Source: Lachnospiraceae bacterium
GTDB lineage: Bacteria > Bacillota > Clostridia > Lachnospirales > Lachnospiraceae
Length of the DNA: 33,621 bases
Assembly (NCBI GenBank): GCA_015057205.1
Contig: SVEW01000003.1
Location: 1 to 33,621, forward strand
Direction of reading: 5' to 3'
Shown: piece after piece, positions 14,739-24,225 of the stretch
Numbering within the stretch: the stretch's first letter is position 1
How the letters are laid out: every line of letters starts with the position of its first letter
Notes under the pieces: generated by a model
The model's database searches: none
What the model was told of the DNA's origin: nothing
What the model saw: the letters and a program-made list of their open reading frames with translations, nothing else
Program-made: the position numbers and the translations under genes

Positions 14739-17396
14739 TTACTGAATCTGCTCAGATAAAACATCTTTTGCTTTCTTCAGTGCATCTGCGATTCCAGCCG
14801 GATTCTTACCTCCGGCCTGTGCCATATTTGGACGACCACCGCCGCCACCGCCTACAAGACCGGCAACGTTCTTAATTAACATACCTGCATGGGCTCCCTT
14901 CTTCATAGCACCATCCGTTGCCATGGCTACCAGGTTCACTTTTCCTTCGAATTCCGAAGCAAGTAAAATCACGCCCTCGCCTAACTTCTCTTTCAATGAG
15001 TCGCCAAGCTCTCGCAGATTGTTCATATCTACATTCTTAACATCCGTTGCCAGGAAGGAAATACCCTTCACATCCACAACGTTATCTAATACATCACCAA
15101 GTGCCTCTTTCGCTGCTGCACTCTTCAGACTCTCATTCTCACTGCTTAAGTTCTTTACTTCCGCAAGCAGGCTGCTTACACGATGTTCCACCTCTGCCGG
15201 AGATGTCTTAAGAAGCTCACAAGCCTTATTTAAGCGTGCTTCTGCCTCTTTATAATAAGCAAACAGTCCGTCTGCCGTAATTGCCTCTATACGACGCACA
15301 CCGGCTGCTACACCTGTCTCAGAAAGAATCTTAAACGCTACGATGGAACCGGTATTCTTAACATGAGTACCACCACACAATTCCACGGAGAAATCTCCCA
15401 TAGAAACCACACGTACCTTGTCGCCATACTTCTCACTAAAAAGTGCCATAGCGCCGGTCTTCTTCGCTTCTTCCATGGTCATAACGTCCGTACGAACCTC
15501 TAAATCATTCTGAATCTGTTCATTTACAAGATCTTCTACCTTCTGAATCTCTTCTGCAGTCATTGCCGTAAAATGAGAAAAGTCAAAACGCAATCGGTCT
15601 GCATTAACATCAGAACCCTGCTGTTCTACATGTGTTCCAAGAACAGTACGAAGTGCCTTCTGTAACAAATGGGTTGCACTGTGGTTCTTACCGGAACATA
15701 AACGATTCTTCTTATCTACGATAAGGGTAACCGAATCATTCATGGAAAACATACCGCTACTTACCACACCGATATGACCAATCTTACCACCGGATAATTT
15801 CTTGGTATCTTTCACTTCGAAGGTACCGTTCGCACTTTCAATTACACCGATATCCGCTGCCTGACCACCACTTGTGGCATAGAACGGAGTCTCCTCTACG
15901 ATAATGGTTCCTTCACTACCCTCTGCTAAGGTATCCACTACTTCTGTAGTAGAAGTCATTGCAATTATCTTTGATTCTTTCGTTAACGTATCATAACCCA
16001 CAAACGTTGAGGTCATAGCCGGATCAAGCTGTTCGTAAACCGTTGCGTCAGCACCCATGTAGTTGGTCTCTTTGCGGGCTGCTTTCGCCATCTTACGCTG
16101 CTTATCCATCTCAGCTTTAAACCCATCTTCATCTACGGAATATCCCTTCTCTTCGAGAATCTCGACGGTTAAATCATATGGGAATCCATAGGTATCATAC
16201 AACTTAAAGGTATTCTCACCGGAAAGAACTTTCTCATTCTTCTTAGCCATCTCACCCATCATGTCATTCAAAATAGAAAGACCCTGGTCAATGGTCTTAG
16301 AGAACTGTTTCTCTTCCTGTGCGAATACTTTCAGAATAAATTCTTTCTTCTCTTCTAACTCCGGATAGCCATCCTTACACTCACGAATCACTACCTGGCA
16401 AAGCTCTGCAAGGAACTCACCCTGCATACCCAATAATTTACCGTGACGAGCCGCACGACGAATCAAACGACGAAGTACATAGCCACGTCCTTCATTACTC
16501 GGCATAACACCATCAGAAATCAGGAATGTAGAAGAACGAATATGGTCGCAAATCAAACGAATGGATACATCATCCTTCTCGTTCTGTCTATAACTCTTCT
16601 TTGCAGCATCACAAATAGCATCACGAATCGCCTTCATAGTGTCGATATCAAAAATAGTATCCACATCCTGAACAACCACTGCAAGACGCTCAAGTCCCAT
16701 ACCGGTATCAATGTTCTTCTGCTCTAATAATTCATAATTACCCTTGCCGTCACCTTCAAACTGGGTAAATACGTTATTCCATACTTCCATATAACGGTCG
16801 CACTCACACCCAACTTTGCAATCCGGTCTTCCGCAACCATATTTCTCTCCACGGTCATAATAAATTTCGGAACATGGACCACACGGGCCTGCACCATGCT
16901 CCCAGAAGTTATCGCATTTTCCATCTTCATCACGGTAGAAACGAGTAATCTTCTCTGCCGGTACCCCAATCTTCTTGGTCCAGATATCAAATGCTTCCTC
17001 ATCCTCAAAATAAATGGATGGATATAAACGCTCCGGATCCAGACCGATTACTTCTGTCAGATATTCCCAGGACCAGGTCAGCGCCTCTTCCTTGAAATAA
17101 TCTCCAAATGAGAAGTTACCAAGCATCTCGAAAAATGTAAGATGTCTTGCGGTCTTGCCTACGTTCTCAATATCATTGGTTCGTACACACTTCTGGCATG
17201 TACAGACTCTCTTGCGTGGTGGAACCTCCTGTCCGGTAAAATACGGCTTCAGTGGTGCCATTCCCGCATTAATTAATAGTAAACTCTTATCATTGTGTGG
17301 TACCAATGAGAAACTCTTCATTGCTAGATGATCCTTGGATTCAAAGAACTCTAAGAATGAACGTCGTAACTCATTTACTCCAAAATACTTACTCAA
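14739..17396 (-). CDS. alaS: Alanine-tRNA ligase
   Basis: 885 aa, the normal length. Order: class II catalytic core (MKSFSLVPHNDKSLLLINAGMAPLKPYFTG near the N-terminus), tRNA-recognition region, editing domain with zinc-type ligands (HSATHLLQKALR and CGGTH) and a C-terminal DHHA1 domain with the glycine-rich GGGGGGRPNMAQAGG. Charges tRNA-Ala and clears mischarged Ser/Gly. The start is TTG (TTG AGT AAG TAT TTT), fixed by GGAGG 7 nt upstream. Preceded by a 48-aa membrane peptide, with which it probably shares a promoter. Confidence 0.98.
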   Translation of the reverse strand: MSKYFGVNELRRSFLEFFESKDHLAMKSFSLVPHNDKSLLLINAGMAPLKPYFTGQEVPPRKRVCTCQKCVRTNDIENVGKTARHLTFFEMLGNFSFGDYFKEEALTWSWEYLTEVIGLDPERLYPSIYFEDEEAFDIWTKKIGVPAEKITRFYRDEDGKCDNFWEHGAGPCGPCSEIYYDRGEKYGCGRPDCKVGCECDRYMEVWNNVFTQFEGDGKGNYELLEQKNIDTGMGLERLAVVVQDVDTIFDIDTMKAIRDAICDAAKKSYRQNEKDDVSIRLICDHIRSSTFLISDGVMPSNEGRGYVLRRLIRRAARHGKLLGMQGEFLAELCQVVIRECKDGYPELEEKKEFILKVFAQEEKQFSKTIDQGLSILNDMMGEMAKKNEKVLSGENTFKLYDTYGFPYDLTVEILEEKGYSVDEDGFKAEMDKQRKMAKAARKETNYMGADATVYEQLDPAMTSTFVGYDTLTKESKIIAMTSTTEVVDTLAEGSEGTIIVEETPFYATSGGQAADIGVIESANGTFEVKDTKKLSGGKIGHIGVVSSGMFSMNDSVTLIVDKKNRLCSGKNHSATHLLQKALRTVLGTHVEQQGSDVNADRLRFDFSHFTAMTAEEIQKVEDLVNEQIQNDLEVRTDVMTMEEAKKTGAMALFSEKYGDKVRVVSMGDFSVELCGGTHVKNTGSIVAFKILSETGVAAGVRRIEAITADGLFAYYKEAEARLNKACELLKTSPAEVEHRVSSLLAEVKNLSSENESLKSAAAKEALGDVLDNVVDVKGISFLATDVKNVDMNNLRELGDSLKEKLGEGVILLASEFEGKVNLVAMATDGAMKKGAHAGMLIKNVAGLVGGGGGGRPNMAQAGGKNPAGIADALKKAKDVLSEQIQ

Positions 17397-17423
17397 AATC
17401 TTTCCTCCAAACGGTATTAAAGT

Positions 17424-17570
17424 CTAATTCTTCTTTGTCTCCTCCACCGGCTGTGACGCGTCCTTTCTCTTTCTGGCTACCATTCCAAGCCAAAAGCCTA
17501 ATGCAGACACTGCTGCAAATACAAGTAACAAAACTACCTGATTAAAAAATGCATTAAAAAAAGTGATCAT
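17424..17570 (-). CDS. Small single-span membrane protein upstream of alaS
   Basis: 48 aa, too short for the ORF track: MITFFNAFFNQVVLLLVF, then a membrane helix to about residue 32, then a basic/acidic tail (RKRKDASQPVEETKKN). A perfect AAGGAGGT lies 6 nt before the ATG and a strong promoter lies 30-60 bp upstream, so it is almost certainly translated. It ends 27 bp before alaS. Function unknown; could be an unnoticed membrane microprotein or a regulatory leader ORF for alaS, though no alanine-rich run supports attenuation. Confidence 0.75.
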   Translation of the reverse strand: MITFFNAFFNQVVLLLVFAAVSALGFWLGMVARKRKDASQPVEETKKN

Positions 17571-17603
17571 TGCGTTACCTCCTTAAGAAAACTACATTCG
17601 TTT

Positions 17604-17632
17604 ATTATAGCGTAAATCCCTTAGGATTTCAA
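17604..17632 (-). promoter_or_regulatory. Sigma-A promoter for the 48-aa gene and alaS
   Basis: TTGAAA, 17 bp, TATAAT on the minus strand. The -35 box lies inside the last codons of rnhA. An AAATCC/GGATTT dyad lies across the -35 and spacer, a possible weak terminator for rnhA or an operator. Confidence 0.85.
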
Positions 17633-18097
17633 CTCGACATCCTCCATGCGCTCATCCGAATCCGCCGCGGCCGTTGCCAACTCGTCGCATCGTTCATTAT
17701 ACACATGCCCTGCATGTCCCTTCACCCAGCAAAACGTAACCTGATGTTGTTCGGTTGCCGCCACCAGTCGTTTCCATAAATCCACATTCTTAACCGGCTT
17801 CTTATCCGCTTTCTTCCAGTTGTTCTTTACCCAGGAACCAATCCAGTTCTGGTTAAAAGCATCAATTACATACTTGGAATCCGATGTAAACACAACTTCG
17901 CAAGGACGATTCAACGCCTCAAACCCTACGATAGCACCCATCAGCTCCATACGATTGTTCGTCGTATTCACGTAGCCTCCGGAATACTCCCGAATGTGTT
18001 CTTCCCCTTTCGGATCCACGTAACGAAGCACTGTGCCGTAACCTCCCGGCCCCGGATTGCCTCGCGCCGAGCCATCGGAATAAATTTCTACTTTCAA
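17621..18097 (-). CDS. rnhA: Ribonuclease HI
   Basis: 158 aa from a TTG start (TTG AAA GTA GAA) with GGAGG 9 nt upstream; this gives the usual RNase HI length, whereas the track's extension runs back into spoIVA. Catalytic carboxylates are visible in [29 protein letters not shown] and the late CDELA. The enzyme degrades RNA in RNA-DNA hybrids. Lies 85 bp after spoIVA with an extended -10 promoter in between. Confidence 0.95.
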   Translation of the reverse strand: MKVEIYSDGSARGNPGPGGYGTVLRYVDPKGEEHIREYSGGYVNTTNNRMELMGAIVGFEALNRPCEVVFTSDSKYVIDAFNQNWIGSWVKNNWKKADKKPVKNVDLWKRLVAATEQHQVTFCWVKGHAGHVYNERCDELATAAADSDERMEDVELKS

Positions 18098-18127
18098 AAA
18101 AGCTATCCTCCTTTGGTCTATTACTAC

Positions 18128-18136
18128 ATTATAGCA
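18128..18136 (-). promoter_or_regulatory. Extended -10 promoter of rnhA
   Basis: TGCTATAAT on the minus strand (extended -10), 31 bp before the TTG start. No good -35 box is seen, which is usual for extended -10 promoters. Confidence 0.6.
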
Positions 18137-18182
18137 TAACTCTTTCATTTTTCCTACGTTATCTTTTGTACTTTTTTGTGAA

Positions 18183-19658
18183 TCATATGATAATACAAAC
18201 CATTCCACCGTTTAAATCGTTCACAATCTTTTCCATACTCTCCATTAATTTCCGTTGACTTTCTTCATCCATCATGGCAATTTTGCGTTGCATCCCCTCT
18301 TCCACCAGTTCTCCAACGGTTTTTCCAAAGATGTTGATATTCAAAAAATCACTTTTTTCCTTTCCTTCCTCCTTCATATAAGCAAGAAGTCCTTCCGCCT
18401 GTTCCCTGCTTCCTACAATGGGCGCAATTTCCGTTTCAATATTCGCTTTGATCAAATGCACCGATGGCGAAAATGCCTTGATTTTAATTCCATATTTATT
18501 GCCGTGTTTCACAAGCTGAGGTTCTTTTAACGTAATTTCTGACAACTGCGGTTTCATTACCCCATACCCCTTGCGATGCACATTGTCAAAAGCTTCTGCC
18601 AGACTGCTTACCCGCTTTTTCTGAGAGGATAACTCTACCAGCAAGTTTAATAGTTCTGCCTCGCCTGCGATGGTTTCCCCCGTTAGATTGCTGATGTATC
18701 CATAGTAACAGGATTGTGGCACCAACAAGGTAAACACAACTTCTCCGCCAGCCGGATTTATCTCTTTTTTACGCACCTCACTAACCAACCCTTCTCCACT
18801 TATGGGCTCTTTGCCCATCACCTGGTTCATGACCTGCATATGTTGAATCATTTGGCGCCCTGTTTTCAAAAGCGATTCCATCACCTCATTTTCTTCCGGC
18901 AACGTTCTGGTCCATTCCGGAATTTCGAAGTACCAGCGCATAATCGGAAATTCATACAACAGGGTTTCCAAAAGCTCCTGCCCATCCTTCTGCGAAAATT
19001 GCTCCACATTCATCGGCACCACGGTTACCTGATATCGCTCCCTTAGGGTTTTTGCCAATGTTTTGGTCTCTTCCGCGTAGGGGTGATTGGTATTTAACAC
19101 CACAACAAACGGTTTTCCAATTTTCTTTAATTCCTGCACCGTCTCTTCTTCTGCCACTTCGTAAGCCATCCGCGGAATGTCCGTAAAACTGCCATCCGTC
19201 GTCATAACAATCCCGAGAGTCGCATGTTCATGAATCACTTTTTGTGTTCCCACTCGCGCTGCCTTGGAAAAAGGAATTTCACTGTCAAACCAGGGTGTGT
19301 GAACCATACGCTCCGTCCCATTTTCCATATGCCCTTCCACGCCGTCAATCATAAAACCGACGCAATCCACTAACCGCACCCTGCATTTCGTTTGTTCATC
19401 CAATACAATCTCCGCCGCCTTTGCCGGAACAAACTTCGGCTCCGTAGTCATAATGGTTTTGCCCTGAGCCGCCTGTGGTAATTCATCAATCGCTTCCTGC
19501 CTTCCCACTTCGTCTGTCAAAAACGGCAATACACACGCTTCCATAAAACGCTTGATAAACGTACTCTTCCCTGTTCGTACCGGTCCTACGACCCCAAGGT
19601 AAATCTCCCCATTGGTCCGCATTCGAATATCCTGATAAACTGAAAAATTCATATCCAT
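18183..19658 (-). CDS. spoIVA: Stage IV sporulation protein A, coat-base ATPase
   Basis: 491 aa from [11 protein letters not shown], matching the family's length of about 492; AAGGTG is 5 nt before this ATG, and the track's longer start has no support. Walker A is GPVRTGKST (about 25-33). The middle contains the switch-like [13 protein letters not shown] and the C-terminus ends [12 protein letters not shown], the hydrophobic tail typical of SpoIVA. SpoIVA polymerises with ATP on the forespore surface to form the platform of the spore coat. Own sigma-E-like promoter; follows the gltA terminator. Confidence 0.97.
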   Translation of the reverse strand: MDMNFSVYQDIRMRTNGEIYLGVVGPVRTGKSTFIKRFMEACVLPFLTDEVGRQEAIDELPQAAQGKTIMTTEPKFVPAKAAEIVLDEQTKCRVRLVDCVGFMIDGVEGHMENGTERMVHTPWFDSEIPFSKAARVGTQKVIHEHATLGIVMTTDGSFTDIPRMAYEVAEEETVQELKKIGKPFVVVLNTNHPYAEETKTLAKTLRERYQVTVVPMNVEQFSQKDGQELLETLLYEFPIMRWYFEIPEWTRTLPEENEVMESLLKTGRQMIQHMQVMNQVMGKEPISGEGLVSEVRKKEINPAGGEVVFTLLVPQSCYYGYISNLTGETIAGEAELLNLLVELSSQKKRVSSLAEAFDNVHRKGYGVMKPQLSEITLKEPQLVKHGNKYGIKIKAFSPSVHLIKANIETEIAPIVGSREQAEGLLAYMKEEGKEKSDFLNINIFGKTVGELVEEGMQRKIAMMDEESQRKLMESMEKIVNDLNGGMVCIII

Positions 19659-19681
19659 AAAATCACCTTCCTCATAGCATA

Positions 19682-19710
19682 GTCTATGAATCTTTCGTGA
19701 TAAGTATGAA
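19682..19710 (-). promoter_or_regulatory. Sigma-E-like promoter of spoIVA
   Basis: TCATACT, 14 bp, CATAGACT on the minus strand, 24 bp before the spoIVA ATG. Spacing is identical to the spoIIIA promoter in this window. Confidence 0.65.
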
Positions 19711-19712
19711 CA

Positions 19713-19772
19713 AAAAAACATCCTCAAATTGTGGGATTTTATAAGCGCATGCGCTCCCACTTTTGAGGATGT
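19713..19772 (-). terminator. Strong terminator after gltA
   Basis: Minus strand: ACATCCTCAAA pairs with TTTGAGGATGT, then an inner GTGGGA/TCCCAC stem with a GCGCATGCGC palindrome in the loop, followed by seven T residues. It separates the metabolic operon from spoIVA. Confidence 0.92.
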
Positions 19773-19786
19773 CTATTGATTCGTCT

Positions 19787-21166
19787 CTATTTACTTAAAT
19801 ACTCATGAATACCCTTCGCTGCCGCTTTTCCGGCTCCCATGGCCAGAATTACCGTTGCCGCTCCGGTAACTGCATCACCGCCTGCAAACACACCGGCCTT
19901 ACTGGTCTGCCCATTTGCTTCATCTGCGACAATACATTTTTTCTTATTAGCCTCAAGGCCTTCGGTTGTGGATGTAATCAATGGGTTTGGCGATGTTCCC
20001 AAAGACATGATTACAGTATCCGCCTCGATTTCAAACTCAGATCCCGGCACCTCAACCGGTCTTCTTCTTCCGGAAGCATCCGGTTCGCCCAATTCCATCT
20101 TGATAACACGAATGCCCTTTACCCAGCCATCTTCGTTAACCAAAATTTCCGTTGGGTTGGTCAAAAGATTAAATACTACTCCCTCTTCTTTTGCATGATG
20201 TACTTCCTCTACTCGCGCCGGAAGCTCTGCTTCACTACGACGGTAAACAATATGCACATCCGCACCAAGACGAAGGGCTGTTCTTGCTGCGTCCATGGCT
20301 ACATTTCCACCACCTACAACAACAACCTTCTGTCCTGCATGAATCGGGGTTTCATACTGTTTAAATGCCTTCATCAGGTTATTTCTGGTTAAATACTCAT
20401 TGGCAGAAAATACGCCGTTGGCATTCTCTCCCGGAATCCCCATGAATTTCGGAAGTCCTGCACCGGAACCGATAAATACTGCTTCAAAGCCTTCTTCTTC
20501 CATCAATTCATCGATGGTAACAGACTTACCGATGATAACGTTTTTCTCAATCTTAACACCAAGGCTCTTAACATTCTCCACTTCCTTGGCAACCACCTTC
20601 TCTTTTGGAAGACGGAATTCCGGAATGCCATATACCAACACTCCACCTGCTTCGTGCAATGCCTCAAAAATGGTTACGTCATAACCGATTCTTGCCAGAT
20701 CACCGGCACAGGTAAGTCCTGCAGGGCCGGAACCAATAACAGCCACCTTCTTGCCATTCTTCTCTTTTGCCGGTTGTGGTTTCACACCATGTTCAGAAGC
20801 CCAATCCGCTACAAAACGCTCTAATTTACCAATGGCAACCGCTTCGCCTTTCACGCCGCGAATACACTTGCCCTCGCACTGGCTTTCCTGTGGGCATACA
20901 CGACCACATACTGCAGGTAATGCAGAGGATTCGGAAATAATTTCATACGCTTTCTCGAAATTGCGGTTCTTAACCTGCTCAATAAATGCCGGAATGTTAA
21001 TGGATACCGGACATCCACTTACACACATAGGATTCTTACAGTTTAAGCAACGACCTGCCTCTTCAACTGCCTCTTCCTCTGTGTATCCCAAACATACTTC
21101 ATCAAAATTGGTTGCACGTACCTTTGCGTCCTGTTCGGTAATCGGTACTCGTTTCATCATATCCAT
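19787..21166 (-). CDS. gltA: NADPH-dependent glutamate synthase-like flavoprotein (GltD/NfnB/SudA family)
   Basis: 459 aa. Cysteines 40, 43, 48, 52 (CLNCKNPMCVSGC) and 87, 91, 97, 101 (CGRVCPQESQCEGKC) can hold two [4Fe-4S] clusters; GSGPAG (145-150) binds FAD and VVVGGGNVAMDAA (near 285) NAD(P)H. Annotated variously as GltA, SudA or NfnB. Because it overlaps a ferredoxin-NADP reductase-like partner by one base (TAATG), it is most likely the large subunit of an NfnAB/SudAB complex coupling NADH, NADPH and ferredoxin, rather than glutamate synthase, whose large subunit is absent here. Confidence 0.9.
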   Translation of the reverse strand: MDMMKRVPITEQDAKVRATNFDEVCLGYTEEEAVEEAGRCLNCKNPMCVSGCPVSINIPAFIEQVKNRNFEKAYEIISESSALPAVCGRVCPQESQCEGKCIRGVKGEAVAIGKLERFVADWASEHGVKPQPAKEKNGKKVAVIGSGPAGLTCAGDLARIGYDVTIFEALHEAGGVLVYGIPEFRLPKEKVVAKEVENVKSLGVKIEKNVIIGKSVTIDELMEEEGFEAVFIGSGAGLPKFMGIPGENANGVFSANEYLTRNNLMKAFKQYETPIHAGQKVVVVGGGNVAMDAARTALRLGADVHIVYRRSEAELPARVEEVHHAKEEGVVFNLLTNPTEILVNEDGWVKGIRVIKMELGEPDASGRRRPVEVPGSEFEIEADTVIMSLGTSPNPLITSTTEGLEANKKKCIVADEANGQTSKAGVFAGGDAVTGAATVILAMGAGKAAAKGIHEYLSK

Positions 21167-22053
21167 TAGTTGTCACCTCCGCAATTTCCACATCCGCCAT
21201 GATGTGTTTTTCCTTCGCGTAATCGTAATAACGCGCGTCCTTCTTCCGTCTTGTACATCTGCTGACGTTTCATTGCTTCGTCAAAATTAATCAGATGTCC
21301 GTCAAATTCCGGACCGTCTACGCAGGCAAACTTAATCTCATCCCCAACACTCAATCGGCAGGCACCACACATACCGGTACCATCCACCATAATCGGGTTC
21401 ATGGAAACAATGGTTGGAATATTAAATTTCTTGGTTGTCAAACAACAGAATTTCATCATAATCATAGGTCCAATGGAAACGCAGACATCATACTGTTTTC
21501 CTTCTGCTACCAAATCTTCGATAACTTTCGTTACCATACCACTTCTTCCATAGCTTCCATCATCGGTGGTAATATAGAGATTGCCGGCAACTGCCTCCAT
21601 CTCTTTTTCCAGGATAATCAAATCCTTAGTCTTGGCACCCACAATTACATCCGCATCAATGCCATGCTCATGAAGCCATTTTACCTGCGGATATACCGGA
21701 GCGGTGCCAACACCACCTGCAACAAAAAGAATTTTCTTTTTCTTGGTTTCTTCTACGTCATCCGTGACTAACTCGGATGGATTTCCCAAAGGTCCTACCA
21801 CATCCATAAAGCTATCACCGGCCTTTAATGCGGTCATAGCTTCTGTTGATGCGCCTACGGGCTGAAAAACGATTGTGACGGTTTCCTGCTGGCGATCATA
21901 ATCGCAAATCGTAAGCGGAATGCGCTCTCCTTCCTCATCGGTTTTGACGATTAAAAACTGTCCCGGTAAGCAATGTTTTGCCACACGCGGTGCCTTCACA
22001 ACCATGAGATAAATATTCTCATTAAGCTTTTCGGCCTTCAAAATTGAATACAT
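21166..22053 (-). CDS. Ferredoxin-NADP reductase subunit (NfnA/SudB family)
   Basis: 295 aa. RIPLTICDYD (44-53) is the FAD site, FVAGGVGTAPVYPQ (110-123) the NAD(P)-binding site, and CGACRLSVGDEIKFACVDG (229-247) carries cysteines for a [2Fe-2S] cluster. Small subunit of the NfnAB/SudAB-type complex, with the large subunit encoded immediately downstream in a TAATG overlap. GGAGG lies 9 nt before the ATG. The C-terminus adds an unusual tail, HHGGCGNCGGDN, with two extra cysteines that might bind a metal. Confidence 0.9.
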   Translation of the reverse strand: MYSILKAEKLNENIYLMVVKAPRVAKHCLPGQFLIVKTDEEGERIPLTICDYDRQQETVTIVFQPVGASTEAMTALKAGDSFMDVVGPLGNPSELVTDDVEETKKKKILFVAGGVGTAPVYPQVKWLHEHGIDADVIVGAKTKDLIILEKEMEAVAGNLYITTDDGSYGRSGMVTKVIEDLVAEGKQYDVCVSIGPMIMMKFCCLTTKKFNIPTIVSMNPIMVDGTGMCGACRLSVGDEIKFACVDGPEFDGHLINFDEAMKRQQMYKTEEGRALLRLREGKTHHGGCGNCGGDN

Positions 22054-22081
22054 GAAATTGTTCCTCCCTCATACATGCTAT

Positions 22082-23023
22082 TTAATTAAAATATACCAGT
22101 TCGTCTTCTGGTTTTTCTGCCTCTTTGATTTCTTTTACATAAAGAACCGGCCCCTTGCCGCGATATTCTTTGGCAAATTCGGTCTTCATCTCTGCTGTTA
22201 CCCATATCCATGACTTGTGTGGAATTTCTTTGGATTTGTCGTATTTTGCTTTAAATCCGATAAACTGAATATCTTCAACACAACAGGTCATGGCAAAACG
22301 CCCCGGCACAAAGGTGCCTTTTTTCATTTTATCCGGGTTATACACAAGGGCAAGGAATTTCACCGTCTTGCCATCGTATTTCCGCGGATTCTCCTGTGCA
22401 TCGATAAACCAGATTCCATAATCCATATCCGTAATCTCAATGGTATCTTGCGTAATATCATACGGCAATGGTTCCGGTGTTTCATCGATGGTGCCATCCT
22501 TCTTCTCATAAACAATCTGTGCCCGACGGTTGTTGGTCTTTACCGCCGTACGGAATTTAATTTTCGGCGTATTCTCGTCACTGCGGTTAAAAATAACCAC
22601 ATCCGACAAAAACAACTGCTCCATCATCATGGCACGCATATTGGTCAGGTAGTTCTCAAACGTTGTAGAATCCACCGTAGTCAACACCTGCACCAGTTCA
22701 CAGCTTTCCGGCAATACTTCTTCTGCAAAATCTGCAACTTCCCAGGTTCCGTTATATTCGATAAAAATATTATCCGGCCAGTATTCCCGCACACACTTAT
22801 CAATAAACTCTTTATTGAACTCTTCTTTTTTCTCAACAAACACTATAGACGTGTTCATTTTCTCCAATTTGTCTTCGTCAAACTCCTCATCACCATCTTC
22901 GCAAACGATAATCAGGTTCTTTGAACCGATTCCAAACCCATTTTCCACCAGGGTTTCTTTAATCAGGGTAGTTTTTCCACTATCCATGAAACCGGTAAAC
23001 AGATATACACCAATTGTATCCAT
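22082..23023 (-). CDS. COG0523-type GTPase fused to a DUF1980-like domain
   Basis: 313 aa. Walker A is TGFMDSGKTTL (10-20); the N-terminal two-thirds resembles a CobW/P47K GTPase but lacks the CxCC motif usual in that family. The C-terminal third (TVKFLALVYNPDKMKKGTFVPGRFAMTCCVEDIQFIGF) resembles DUF1980/TIGR03943, the soluble domain of YcgQ-like proteins, with a CC pair. COG0523 proteins handle Zn, Co, Ni or other metals. It lies 9 bp after a second, His-rich COG0523 gene, so the two probably act together. The exact metal is unknown. Confidence 0.75.
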   Translation of the reverse strand: MDTIGVYLFTGFMDSGKTTLIKETLVENGFGIGSKNLIIVCEDGDEEFDEDKLEKMNTSIVFVEKKEEFNKEFIDKCVREYWPDNIFIEYNGTWEVADFAEEVLPESCELVQVLTTVDSTTFENYLTNMRAMMMEQLFLSDVVIFNRSDENTPKIKFRTAVKTNNRRAQIVYEKKDGTIDETPEPLPYDITQDTIEITDMDYGIWFIDAQENPRKYDGKTVKFLALVYNPDKMKKGTFVPGRFAMTCCVEDIQFIGFKAKYDKSKEIPHKSWIWVTAEMKTEFAKEYRGKGPVLYVKEIKEAEKPEDELVYFN

Positions 23024-23032
23024 GTTGCTCTC

Positions 23033-24211
23033 CTACATTCCAAATAAGGTCTTCATTTCCTCTTCTTCTACGTTGGTTCCAATGACCACCAGACGACCGG
23101 TGTAATCCGGTGCGCCGTCACGCAATTCATAATCACCCGGAACCATATTAAAATAAATCCACTTGCCGTCCGTTGCCGGAATCATTCCTTTTGCACGTAA
23201 AATTGTACTTTCGTATTTTTCAGAATGACACAAGGTATCCAGCGCCTTCTCAACGGTTGCACGGTCAAATTTATGTGGTGTCTCAATACCCCAGCTAATA
23301 AACACATCATCTGCATGATGATGTCCATCTTCGTGATGATGTCCACAAGAACAGTTGCCATGCTCATCGTAATGATGCTCGTGATGGTCGTGGTCATGAT
23401 GATGCTCGTGCTCATGCTCGTGATGCTCATGCTCGTGCTCACGATGATGCTCGTGCTCGTGGTCATGATGATGCTCGTGCTCGTGCTCATGCTCGTGGTC
23501 GTGGTCATGTCCACAGCAACAATGTCCGTCTTCATCGTGATGATGATGTTCATGATCGTGATGATGCTCATGATGTTCATGTTCTACCTCATGAAGAATC
23601 TCATCTTTCAGAGAAGCCTTCTTCTCTACAGCACTTAAAATCACGTCTCCACTTAATTCATCCCATGGCGTAGTAATAATCGCCGCCTTCGGGTTCTTTT
23701 CCTGTAATACGCTTACACATTCGGTTAACTTTGCATCGTCCATATCCTGTGTACGGCTCAATACAATCGTTGTAGCATATTCAACCTGATTATTGAAAAA
23801 CTCACCGAATGCCTTCATCTGTTTTAATGCCTTCTTACCATTTACAACCGTAACAAGACCGTTTAATTCTACATCCAACGTCTTAGCTACGTCTGCAACA
23901 CTTGCCATTACATCCGATAATTTACCTACTCCGGATGGCTCTACCAAAATACGGTCCGGATGAAATTTGTCAACTACTTCTCCCATATTCTTGGTGAAGT
24001 CGCCAACCAAAGAACAGCAGATACAACCGGAGTTCATTTCCGTAACCGTAATACCGGAATCCTTTAAAAATCCTCCATCAATACCTACTTCTCCATATTC
24101 ATTTTCAATCAAAACAACCTTTTCACCCTTGAAAACCTCTTCCAACAGCTTCTTAATTAACGTTGTCTTTCCGGCTCCCAAAAATCCGGAAATAATATCA
24201 ATCTTTGTCAT
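23033..24211 (-). CDS. CobW/P47K (COG0523) metallochaperone GTPase with long His-rich insert
   Basis: 392 aa. Walker A GFLGAGKTT (9-17), CICC (63-66, metal-binding CxCC motif), NEYGEVGID switch and a typical CobW C-terminal domain (YESTILRAKGMIP ... RLVVIG). Between the two domains, residues about 208-300 are an almost pure His/Glu/Asp stretch with CCCGHDHDH and CSCGHHHEDGHHH, a strong metal reservoir. Such proteins deliver zinc, nickel or cobalt to client enzymes. Lies 14 bp after the ABC exporter and before a DUF1980 fusion GTPase. Plus-strand ORFs over the His-rich part are artefacts. Confidence 0.92.
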   Translation of the reverse strand: MTKIDIISGFLGAGKTTLIKKLLEEVFKGEKVVLIENEYGEVGIDGGFLKDSGITVTEMNSGCICCSLVGDFTKNMGEVVDKFHPDRILVEPSGVGKLSDVMASVADVAKTLDVELNGLVTVVNGKKALKQMKAFGEFFNNQVEYATTIVLSRTQDMDDAKLTECVSVLQEKNPKAAIITTPWDELSGDVILSAVEKKASLKDEILHEVEHEHHEHHHDHEHHHHDEDGHCCCGHDHDHEHEHEHEHHHDHEHEHHREHEHEHHEHEHEHHHDHDHHEHHYDEHGNCSCGHHHEDGHHHADDVFISWGIETPHKFDRATVEKALDTLCHSEKYESTILRAKGMIPATDGKWIYFNMVPGDYELRDGAPDYTGRLVVIGTNVEEEEMKTLFGM

Positions 24212-24225
24212 ACTAAAACCTCACT

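Noticed and set aside
17615-17627. Terminator of rnhA
   Set aside because: The AAATCC/GGATTT dyad is short, lacks a T-run and overlaps the alaS promoter; kept only as a remark.
23182-23638. ORFs in other frames or strands over the His-rich region
   Set aside because: The low-complexity His/Asp/Glu codons of the CobW gene produce Met/Val- and Thr/Ile/Ser-rich shadow translations with no ribosome binding site.
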